64,000 nt of DNA from the NCBI GenBank assembly GCA_022605955.1, contig JAKCOZ010000003.1:44232761-44296760 (forward strand). Reading direction: 5' to 3'. The translations under genes were made by a program, and so were the position numbers. Shown here piece by piece: positions 31,911 to 43,900 of the stretch. Position 1 is the stretch's first letter; each line of letters begins with the position of its first letter. A model generated the notes under the pieces. It was given only the letters and a program-made list of their open reading frames with translations. It was not told the origin of the DNA and searched no databases. The stretch is from Rallus limicola (lineage: Eukaryota > Chordata > Aves > Gruiformes > Rallidae).

Positions 31911-34900
31911 TTATTCCTTGATATTTTGAAGTAGCTTTAATAAATGAGACTCAATAACCTGTTGAACTAAAGCAGAGAAAAAAAACCAGGTTAATCAGTG
32001 TTCGTTTTTTTCCCATTTTTAGGGTTGGACTAATTTTTCCTGGCAGATGCCAGTTTGTCCTGTACAATCATTCGATAAAAAGCAGACAGGAATAAATTCA
32101 CATGGGAAGGAGCCTGCATGCATCCCTTCAGAAAATAAAAGCCTCATATAATGCAAAAACAATACACCCAGTAAGGCAGACAATGCTTTTTTGGTGGGGA
32201 TGATCTGTTCCCTGGTTTGAATAGACAGATAGCATATAGAGAATGTTTTTTAAGCCTCTAAATGGAAAACAAGCAAAAATATTTATATAAAACTACTTCA
32301 GTGGAATGCTTTGAGAATGAACTCCTGAAGCAGTCTTACACCTAGGCTTCTGTGGCTTTCTGAGGCAGGGATGGGAACTCCTACTCACCCTGAACAGACA
32401 CATTTAGGTGTATTAAGACTTGTAGGATAGGGACCTTCTTACAGCTGCAAAATGTCTACTAGGCTATTACAGCAACTGTATAAACAAGGAGCAGTAAAAA
32501 TATTTCCATTTGCAATACTCACCACTTCGATAGCCCAAGGCTACAGCCAAATCCATGGAATTATAGCCAGCATCCGTTTCAATAGTTGGATCAGCACCGT
32601 TTTCTATGTAAAATAGGAAAAGAGGCTTGTATTTCTGACAATGAGCAGTAACAGAGCATTATTGCTGATGATTCTGTTTGGACTGTCTGCTTACCAAGGA
32701 GGATTTTTACACATTTCACATGGTTCCCATGTACTGCATATAGTAGAGGTGTGCCTCCATTCTGCAAAAGCAGAGCAAAGCCTTACACACTTAATGATTG
32801 ACAGTCTGCAACTGTAATTCCTCAACATGCCAGTATACCTCTATGTATCAGTAAGAGACTTCCCAGGTTTTAGAAAAATTAGGTTCAGTTCTCCACAACC
32901 AGCAAGTCAGAACTAGTAGGACTGACTTATCTTATTATATGGAAGTTTTGAAACTCTCAGGCATTTCAGAAGAGGTAGAACAATTCTCAAACCCAGGCCA
33001 GTGCCCTGTTACAAATTTACAATGAAAACACCCTCTGACAAAAATTCAAGCTAGAGTCTTACCCAGTCGTATTCATTGACATCAACTCCACAGTCTAGCA
33101 GCATTTTAACAATATCTGTGTATCCTTTACTGCAGGCCAGTGAGAGGGCACTTTCTCGTCCTTTCCCCAAAATCTGAGGATCTGCACCCTGAAATAATAA
33201 AAAAATAAATTATTAACAACTTTTTTTTTTACTGTGAAGGTTTACACTGCACTAAGCTTCAAAACTTAAGTATATAGCAGCACTGAAAAACTTAAGCAGG
33301 CAAATTGAACTAAAATGTAACTAAATTTAAAATGAATGGTCTTTTTTCCCTTACATTCTGGAGGAGAAATTCCACTACTGCTATCTGCCCATGAGCTGCA
33401 GCCCACATCAGAGGGGTAAATCCTTCTTCATCCTTATGATTGATTACATTTTCTGTTTAAAAAAAAAAAAAAAAAAAGCAACTTAGTAACTCTTTTCACA
33501 AAGCCCTGTAGGAGCTGCTGAAATGCATTTCCGTGGTGGACTGAGGTACCAGCGTGTCCTAAACGCAAGTATCATCTTGACTTTAATAACAAAATTATTT
33601 CCTAATGGTGGTGCAAATATCTTTGTCCAAGAAAAAACCATCCAACTCAAAGTAAAATTTAAGATTTGGGTTTATTTATTTTTAACTGTTAAGTATTAAA
33701 CACTCCAGAATTGATTTGCTCTCCATATACAAAGTATATAGACTTAGCAATTCATTGCTTGCTTTACAGCAAACACTTCAACAAAGATGCAATGAAAGCA
33801 CAGCTCATTACCTACAGTACAACAGCAATATACTATTAAGGTACTCCCTTCAATACATTATGCAGAGGTGAAATTTTGTACCTGTATTACAGGCACAGAA
33901 ATGCTACACTGAAAGCTGTCACCCAATTCAGAATGGGTAACACCTGTACTGCAGGTGTGAGACGTGACTTAAAATACCATCATACAGCAAAATGTTGGTT
34001 AAATAGGATTGGAAAGCCACCATTAAAAGAAATGTATTTTAAGTTATCTTTGTAACAATAAAAAAATAATTAACTCTTGTGATAGATCAAACAGATTCTC
34101 CCTTCTCATTTTAGCAAATTACCTATATAGCTGGGAAGGAAGAGATTTACCTACAGGTCCTATTAATACTAACGTTTAAGTTAAAACCCAAACCATAGTG
34201 ACTGCATAAAAGAATGTGAAACAGTACTTTACATCTGCAAAGAACAGATACCTCAAATTTCCTTCCATTTGTACCAAGAGTTGAGATTGTGCTTCATTTT
34301 AGAACAAGGTATAAAAGTCCCAAAGAAAAAAGGAAGATATTTAACCTTCCTCTGCCTCACCTTGTTCAATGCGTGTGGCCAGATACAACATTTCTCCCTG
34401 AGCAGCCAGCTGATGAACTGACAAAGCTGAAAAAAGGAAAGAAAAATATGTGTCACACTGTCCTGGTTTCAGTCAGGATAGAGTTAACTTCATTTGTAGC
34501 AGCGGATGGAATGCTGTGTTTGGGAGTTAAAATGAAAGCAGTGCTGATAACACCCTGATGTTTCTAGTTGCAGTCAGACAGTCAAAGCCAGGACAGGTGA
34601 CCCAGATGGGCCAAAGAGAGTATTCCATGCCAATTACGTCCTGCCCAGGATAAAGGGGGGCTGATGGGAGGAAGAAGGGGGGCGGTTCCGGGATGCGAGC
34701 AGCCGGGACGCGAGGGTCTTGGGGGACGGTCGGGTTCCGGGACGGCTCTGGGTGCTGCGGCCTGAGTTGTGTGGTTCGGTGAGAAACTGCATTGTGTATC
34801 AATAGTTTCATATTCTTTTGCTCTATAATCCTGTTAGCATTGTTATATTTTATTTTTCTGTTATCTTAGTAAACTATCCTTATCCCAACCCACGGGCCTC

Positions 34901-37900
34901 TTAGTTTCTTGGTTTTGGAGTTATTTGCCCCTTCCTTTTCCCTTCCCTTGTTTCCCCCCCTTTTCCCTTTTCTCCTGCTCTTTTACTTTAAGGAGCAGGC
35001 AGCTGCGTGGATCTCGGCCCACAGCCAGGGTGAAACCACGACAGTCTTTTTGGGGCCCAACGTGGGGCCCGAAAGGTTGGGATAACGGTAGATCTGACCC
35101 TGACCCGATTGTAATTAAGACAAAGTTGTGATAAGTACTGTTGTTTAAGCAGTCTCCGATCACGATGCTGTGGTATTTATTCACATGGCTGTGGTCACAG
35201 CTGTGGCAGCAAAACTACCGTATGCTGTATGCAATCCTGACAGGATTTTCTACCATGTCGAGGCTGCGTCTCCTGTTCTTGTATTTTATGATAACAGTCT
35301 ATGATACAGTAACATCGAGGATTGTGAATTTGTGCTGGTACTTGTATGAGATCTTGCTGCCCTGTCCATTTTATGGACAGGGAGGGTTTAAAAACGGCAG
35401 CTGGTATGGTGGGAGTACTGCTTTCTTTTCCTTTGGGCTAAATACAACAGCTCTGCTAGCAGTTTTTAAAAACTTCCAATATCCCTGGGATATTCAAACT
35501 AGCATTTTGCTGTTTTTAGGTTTGGTGCAGATGGTTCAGTTGTTGTCAAATATTAAGCAGAGGTTTATGAATACCACTCAAGAGTTTTCTGCGAGGCCAG
35601 ATAAACATGAGTGGCAGGGCATGTGGCAGAGCATGGGCAGGTACCTAGGCACTTTCTCACTTCCAATGGCTTGGAGTTTCACTCCTGAGCAGTTACAGGA
35701 CCCTGGTAAAGTGACTGCATATCTGAAAAGGAATTGCTGTAAGTTTCCCAGAGAAGCACACCTTACTGCACTGTGCTGGGCCCTGGCCACTATTTACCAA
35801 ACACTGCTTGATAACAGGCAGCACTGTCAGTACTGCCAGCACTGTCAGAGGGAAAGGAATGAAAACAAACCAGCAGAGACTGCAGCTGCTGCAACCCCTA
35901 TGACTGGCACTGCAGCTACTGTAACTTCTGTGACAAGCACTGTGGCTACTGCAACTAGTCCAACTGATGCTGCAGCTACTGCCACCCCTACAGCAGATAC
36001 TGCTGATAAAACAAAAAACCAACCCCCGCCAGTGTCTGTTGCTCCCGTACAGAAGAGGAAACACACAAAGAAATCAGTTCGTGTAGTGAAGGATGATGAT
36101 GATGGAGCAGGGCCATCTGGAGCATGTCAGGATGGAGCAGGGCCATCTAAGGCATCTCAGGCAGAGGCAGAACCAGAGATTGTCACACGATCTCTGACCC
36201 TGAGTGGATCTCTGACCCTGAGTGAGCTGCGGGAGGTTCGAAAAGATTTCAGCCGCCGCCCAGGTGAGCACATCGTCACTTGGTTGCTCCGATGCTGGGA
36301 TCAAGGGGCCAGTAGTCTGGAATTAGATGGCAGGGAGGCCAAGCAGTTGGGATCCCTAGCTAGAGAAGGAGGCATTGACAAGGAAATTGGGAAAAAGCCA
36401 GAAATTCTCAGCCTCTGGAGGCGACTACTGTCAAGTGTGGAGGAAAGGTATCCCATAAAGGAATATATTACACGTCAGTCACCCAAGTGTAACAGCATAG
36501 AGGCAGTAATCCAGCACCTGAGAGAATTAGCTGTACAGGAGATCATTTATTATGATCTGGACAATACACAGTATCCCTCTGATCCTGATGAAGTTCTATG
36601 CACCCCAGATATGTGGCGTAAGGTTGTGCAAAGTGCACCAGCAGGGCACACCAATTCACTAGCATCAATAGACTGGGAGGATGCATATCCACCAACTGTA
36701 GAACAAGTGTCCTGGCGACTCCGGAAATATGAGGACAGTGTTTCCCACTCTATGATCGCAGCGGTAGAGAAACTGGTCAAACGATTTGACCAACATATGT
36801 GCAACTCCCAACCCCTGTGGGGCAATGTTGCAGCTACTGGGAGAAAGCGTCCATCATCCCAGAAGGGAGGATACAGAAGGTACACACCACGAGACACGGT
36901 GCGAGGGCAGCTGTGGTCTTACCTGCGTGACCATGGTGAGGACATGAGGAAGTGGCATATGCAGCCCACCTCAGCCCTCCAGGCACGAGTAGATGAGCTG
37001 CGAGGTAAAAGAACCGCACAACGCGATGTTGTCAGGAAGAAGGCTGCACCAGTGAGCAGCCAATACGATCAGCAACAATAGAGGGGCCCTGCCTCCAGCC
37101 AGGTGGAGGATAGGGATAACCGTGTTTATTGGACTGTGTGGATCAGATGGCCTGGCACGTCAGACCCACAGGAGTACAAGGCTCTGGTGGATACCGGTGC
37201 CCAGTGTACAATAATGCCATCAAATCATGTAGGGACAGAACCTGTCAGCATTTCTGGAGTGACAGGGGGATCCCAACAATTGACTGTGTTAGAGGCTGAA
37301 GTGAGCTTAACTGGGAAGGACTGGGAGAAACACCCAATTGTGACTGGCCCAGAAGCTCCATGCATTTTAGGTATAGATTACCTCCGTAGAGGTTATTTTA
37401 AGGACCCAAAAGGGTACCGGTGGGCTTTTGGAATAGCTGCTTTGGAGACAGAAGGCATTGAGCAATTGCGTGCCTTGCCTGGACTCTCTGATGATCCTTC
37501 TGTTGTGGGGTTGTTGAAGGTTGAAGAACAGCAGGTGCCAATTGCTACAACGACGGTGCACAGGAGACAATACCGCACTAACCGGGATTCCCTGATCCCC
37601 ATCCATAAGCTGATTCGTCAACTGGAGAGTCAAGGGGTGATCAGCCGAACCCGCTCACCCTTTAACAGTCCCATATGGCCAGTGCGGAAGTCTGATGGAG
37701 AGTGGAGGCTGACAGTGGATTATCGTGGCCTAAACGAAGTCACTCCAGGTATGAGTGCTGCTGTACCAGACATGCTGGAACTGCAGTATGAATTGGAGTC
37801 AAAGGCAGCCAGGTGGTATGCCACAATTGACATTGCAAATGCTTTCTTCTCAATACCACTGGCGCCAGAGTGCAGGCCACAGTTTGCTTTCACTTGGAGG

Positions 37901-40900
37901 GGCATCCAATACACGTGGAATCGTCTGCCCCAGGGGTGGAAACACAGCCCCACCATTTGCCATGGACTAATCCAGACCACACTGGAAAAGGGTGAAGCCC
38001 CAGAGCACCTGCAGTATATTGATGACATCATTGTATGGGGCAATACAGCAGAGGAAGTATTTGAGAAAGGAAAAAGGATAATTCAAATCCTTTTGGAAGC
38101 AGGTTTTGCTATAAAGCAAAGTAAAGTCAAGGGGCCTACACGAGAAATCCAGTTTTTAGGAATTAAATGGCAGGATGGGCGTCGTCTGATCCCAATGGAC
38201 ATTATCAATAAAATAGCAGCTATGTCTCCACCAAGCAACAAAAAGGAAACACAAGCTTTCTTAGGTGTTATAGGTTTTTGGCGAACGCATGTCCCAAACT
38301 ACAGTCTCATTGTGAGCCCACTCTACCACGTAACTCGGAAGAAGAATGATTTCCAGTGGGGCCCTGAGCAGCAGCAAGCCTTTGAGCAGATCAAACACGA
38401 GATAGTCCATGCAGTGGCCCTTGGGCCTGTCCGGACAGGGACAGATGTTACAAATGTGCTTTATACTGCAGCTGGGGAGAATGGCCCTACCTGGAGTCTC
38501 TGGCAGAAAGCACAAGGGGAGACTAAAGGTCGACCGCTGGGGTTTTGGAGTCGGGCCTACAAAGGGTCTGAGGCCAATTATACTCCAACAGAAAAGGAAA
38601 TACTGGCCGCCTATGAAGGGGTTCGAGCCGCTTCAGAAGTGATTGGAACTGAAGCCCAGCTCCTCCTGGCACCCCGACTGCCAGTGCTGGGCTGGATGTT
38701 CAAAGGGAAGGTCCCTTCTACACACCATGCCACTGATGCTACGTGGAGCAAGTGGGTGGCACTAATTACTCAGCGGGCTCGAATAGGAAACCCTAATCGC
38801 CCAGGAATCGTGGAAGTGATCACAGACTGGCCAGAAGGCAAAGATTTTGGGATGTCACCAGAGGATGAGGAGGTGACACGCGCTGAAGAAGCCCCACCTT
38901 ACAACAAACTGCCAGAGGATAAGAAGCGATATGCCCTGTTCACCGATGGCTCCTGTCGCCTTGTGGGAAGGCAGCGAAGATGGAAAGCTGCTGTATGGAG
39001 TCCTACCAGACTAGTAGCAGAAGCCACTGAAGGAAAAGGTGAATCAAGCCAATTTGCTGAGGTGAAGGCCATCCACTTAGCCTTGGACATTGCTGAGAGA
39101 GAAAAGTGGCAAATGCTCTACCTTTATACTGATTCATGGATGGTAGCTAATGCCCTGTGGGGTTGGCTGCAACAATGGAAAAAGAACAACTGGCAGCGTA
39201 GAGGCAAACCCATATGGGCTGCTGACTTATGGCAAGACATTGCTGCCTGATTAGAGAAGCTTGTTGTAAAGGTACGTCATGTTGATGCTCATGTACCTAA
39301 GAGTCGAGCCATGGAAGAACATCAAAACAACCATCAGGTAGATAAGGCTGCTAGGATTGAAGTGGCTCAGGTAGATCTAGACTGGCAACATAAAGGTGAA
39401 TTATTCATAGCTCGATGGGCTCATGATGCCTCAGGTCATCAAGGGAGAGATGCAACATATAGATGGGCTCGAGATCGAGGGGTGGACTTAACCATGGATG
39501 CTATTGCACAAGTTATCCATGAATGTGAGACGTGTGCCGCAATTAAGCAAGCGAAGCGGTTGAAGCCGCTTTGGTATGGGGGACGGTGGATGAAATATAA
39601 ATCATTTACTCAACAAAACTCAGAAGAATGGTCCATAGACTAAGGGAATAATACAGATATGTGTGTCTGAAACATTGGTTGTACCCAAAAGAAATGGTTG
39701 GATCTGGTCATGACGTAAATGGTATGGAATAAAGGGGTGGATAATGTCCTGGTTTCAGTCAGGATAGAGTTAACTTCATTTGTAGCAGCGGATGGAGTGC
39801 TGTGTTTGGGAGTTAAAATGAAAGCAGTGCTGATAACACCCTGATGTTTCTAGTTGCAGTCAGACAGTCAAAGCCAGGGCAGGTGACCCAGATGGGCCAA
39901 AGAGAGTATTCCATGCCAATTACGTCCTGCCCAGGATAAAAGGGGGGCTGATGGGAGGAAGAAGGGGGGGCAGTTCTGGGACGCGAGCGGCCGGGACGTG
40001 AGGGTCTTGGGGGACGGTCGGGTTCCGGGACGGCTCTGGGTGGTGCGGCCTGAGTTGTGTGGTTCGGTGAGAAACTGCATTGTGTATCAGTATTTTCATA
40101 TTCTTTTGCTCTATAATCCTGTTAGCATTGTATATATTTTATTTTTCTGTTATCTTAGTAAACTATCCTTATCCCAACCCACGGGCCTCTTAGTTTCTTG
40201 GTTTTGGAGTTATTTGCCCCTTCCTTTTCCCTTCCCTTGTTTCCCCCCCTTTCCCTTTTCTCCTGCTCTTTTACTTTAAGGAGCAGGCAGCTGCGTGGAT
40301 CTCGGCCCACAGCCGGGGTGAAACCACGACACACACACACACACTAATTTTCATTCTGCTGTATTTGGAGCTGGGTATAACGTGTCCCTGGGCTTTAGCA
40401 GTACAAAATTTGGATTTGAGTGTAGGTAGTGATTCCAGTTCGGAGTACAGGGTGCAACCTACCATAAACCCCAAAACATTTCCATGGAGTTTCATAGGTT
40501 TCGGTACTTTTAAAAACAAACTCTCAATTGTGCCACAAACCAAAGACACTGTCTACACTGACCTTTTACAAGGCAGCATGCTCTCTTCTTGGCTGCTTGG
40601 CCAGTGACCCAAGATCACATTAAGAACAATTATCAAATTAATTTAAGTATCTTTTTTAAACCAGGCAGCCTTAATTTATCAAATGATGTCTAAGAGATCA
40701 CATGCCATCAAGACGCACGTCATGCTCCTCAATAAACTCTGTACCATGACTTTCACTACAGTGTGGAATAGATTGGATGATAAAAAGCTGTAAACAACAT
40801 GACATCTACAGGGAAAGAAAAAAATTATGGCTTTTTTAAAAAACAGAAAGTACAAACATTAAAAGCAGAGTAATTCTTAAGAGATTATACAGAAAAAATC

Positions 40901-43900
40901 TGATCCAACAGTAAATTCTGTACAGGTACATGGTTTTGCTAATTACAGCTTGGAGCAGGTATGAAAGGTGCTTAAGAGGGGCTATATAATCAATTATCCG
41001 CATTATGTAATAACAAATTAGCTAATGATTGCATAATATGTAAACATTCACTGTCCTTTTCCTATTAACCCCATTATTTTTTTTAAACTCCAAAAGGAAC
41101 TTACTTAGAGGCCTATGCTGCAGCTCCAGGTTAATTTTTCCCATGCAAGCATTTTTTTCTATTTGAATATAGGACTTTATTTTATAGAGTAAATAATTTA
41201 TAGTTGAAGTAAATAACAGAAAATTAATTTCTAAAGAAAATGTTTGACAATAAAGAATAACAAACCCCCATAAATAATACTGCCTTCTTGTTGTCAAAGA
41301 TCCAGTAGCACTTACTAATTACTTAGTTTTAATGTTTTAAAAAATGCACAAGTTCTGAAAACAACTCTATCAATCAAATCAACCTAAAACTTCAAAAGGA
41401 TCAGAAAAATCTTCATTTGTATTTTTCTTCTAAATCAAGAATTGTTTCCTTTCTGGAAAATATGGTTGTCATGAATTCAATACAGCAGCTAGTTCGCTAT
41501 TTTATAGTTGGAACCCCATGAAATTAGACAATACTATGAAATTAGACAATACTATCTCAGTGTTTTTGTCTTACTGAAAGTTTGTTTCCTTCTTACTGAA
41601 CTGCATTACAACACCAAAAAAGAAACTGGAAAAATCTATCAAGCATTTAACATGCAGTTCAGAAAGACGTTTTAAAAAGTAAGGCAGAAAGATACTTACA
41701 GTTTACAAGCAGAGGTGTTGTAGACACTTCATTTCCTCTATGCTTGTTAGTTAGGGTAGTTGACTGTTTTATTGGTGAGAAATGCTTCGTAGTTGATGGA
41801 GTATAAACATGTCTTACTTGGATACCAGGGGAAGGAGAAGTGTGGATGTTGCATTCAGCTACATTGAACAAAGGAAAGAGACAGGATTTTAGTACTGGTA
41901 AGACCACAAAAAGCAAGTCACAGTCAAAACAGAAAGCACCAAAATCACAAGATCTTTAAAGCCCATGTTCAGGAAGCTTTGTGACACATCCTTTTTCCAC
42001 TCTGTGAGCTGAATAAGCATCAGTGTTAATTCCTAGCATAAAACAATGCTGCTACCTGACACATTCAGTACGACGGAGTATCACCCAGAGACAAGTTGTA
42101 GCCTAAATGAGATAAACCTTAGTCTACATTTTCAATGTGCCTGGCATGGGTTTATCAGGTAGGACAGCTTCACTTAGCCTGTCATATCCTTACTAACACT
42201 CTCCAGCACAATAACACAGCGCAGCCGTAGTCAGCCATGCAGTCAGGTAACTGCTCAGCTTGTTCCTCTGCCTGCTCCCTAGCCAATCCATTGCACAGGT
42301 GGAGAGGACCTTCACCAGGACTCTCTCCACATCTGCTGGATAAAATGGTAGTTGCACTATTAATGCCTTTCAAATACTTATCCAGCAGGAAGAGAGATAA
42401 TCCACACTAACTTACATAAAATGCAACAGTGGTTCACTACATAGATTTTAGTAAGTCATTCACTGTTGCTGCATTCATCGGTACTAACCTTTCCAGTTGT
42501 CTATTAGAATCTAAGGACATTTTATTACTGAATATATGTATGTGTATATACATATATGCACACATGTTATCTTGGCCTCGAATTTGAGAGCTGAGAAGCC
42601 AAATAATCAGATAACATTAAATACTGGAAAAACACATTGAAGGATTAAACTACATTACTGGCTAAATTGATTTGACACCACTAGTGCACTAGTCATTAAT
42701 GAATAGAAGCTAATTAAAATGCACACTGAGTTCCTACCATAGAGAACTTAATGATTATAAACCCAAGTGCAAATTCAGGTGCAGAACCAATTAAAAGAAA
42801 AAGAGGATAACAGGATGGAAATGAAATTACTATTTGTTTGCCCATAAAATAGCTACAGCTAACACGATCAAATTAAGAGACCTACCAGGGATTTTTGACC
42901 TGCGGTCCCTGGATCCGCAGGACTACTTCTAAGAGGTTCACATATGTTACCTAAGAAAAACCACCCTATTACTGGTGGATCTACATTTGCCATACAGGTC
43001 TGCAGCTCCACCAGTAAGCACTTAGGGCCTGTAAATTAAAAAAGTTTGAAAATTACAACGGCTGAACTGCAACCAAACAATACCAATTAGAGAAAACATA
43101 AAAAGCCAAAACAGATCTGTGTATTTGTTAAAGGAAACACATCAAAGTCAACCTGATAAAAAGATACAGCACTAACAGCCTAAACTATGACAGCAAACAC
43201 TGGAAACTACAATTTGTGAAAGGGAAAATACATGGAATTCCCAATTCTATTCTCCATTGACATGCTCAGCCATAAAGAAGCACAGATCAATTCTGATGAA
43301 TTGGCATCTCCAGCAATGGCTGGAGATAGCTGCAGGGAATGAGAATTGGAGCAACATTTGCGTTCAAGCGGTGAGAAGCTGAATTGGCAAGCCAATCGCT
43401 ACAACCACAGGCTTTGTGCAGCTCTATTGATAGAACAGTCACCCCCATGACTGATGTTATTTTGTCACTGTACCAGCAAAAAGATAAAGTGTGCTGCAGA
43501 AAGCTACTGACGTTGAAATAATCATATAGTGTATTCTACTAGTTTTGTAAACATGCATATTCAACAGTGTGTGTAGCATGTTGTGGGACATGCCATGCAA
43601 AAGACGTAAGCTTGTTTTCATAACCAGCCCTTATTAGAGACTTTTTGTGCAGCTAATTTTTCAATTACAAATAATTTAAACCATGATATTAAAATAATCT
43701 TGGGGGAAATTTTCTGTTAGTGATCCATTAAGCATATCATAAAAATGTTAAGGGAACAAATCTTAGAAAACTATACTGATTAATACACACACAAAGCAGA
43801 GGCTCTTTTAGGAAAAAAACAGTTTAACAGGATGACAATGTATGCATGCAACAATTTGTGCCATTAAATTCAACCTTTGAATAAGACAGATGCTACTTCA

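Larger units (their letters stand above)
34459..40331 (+). mobile_element. Endogenous retrovirus with two LTRs, ERVL/ERV3-like, env-less, integrase-deleted
   Basis: A 5873-bp provirus, plus strand, antisense to ANKRA2. It runs 5' LTR, leader with primer-binding site, gag, pro-RT-RNase H, integrase stump, purine tract, 3' LTR. Flanking CACAC repeats (34454-34458 and 40332-40336) are 5-bp target duplications. There is no env and no space for one: only about 100 bp separate the integrase stump from the 3' LTR. The 5-bp duplication, lack of env and lack of a CCHC knuckle fit ERVL (class III) elements. The primer-binding site is instead of a lysine-tRNA type, more usual in class II, so the class call is an inference. 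Confidence 0.93.

Noticed and set aside
35141..35164. Upstream extension of the gag frame
   Set aside because: No ATG there; the frame begins with a TTG codon, so the first ATG at 35165 is used.
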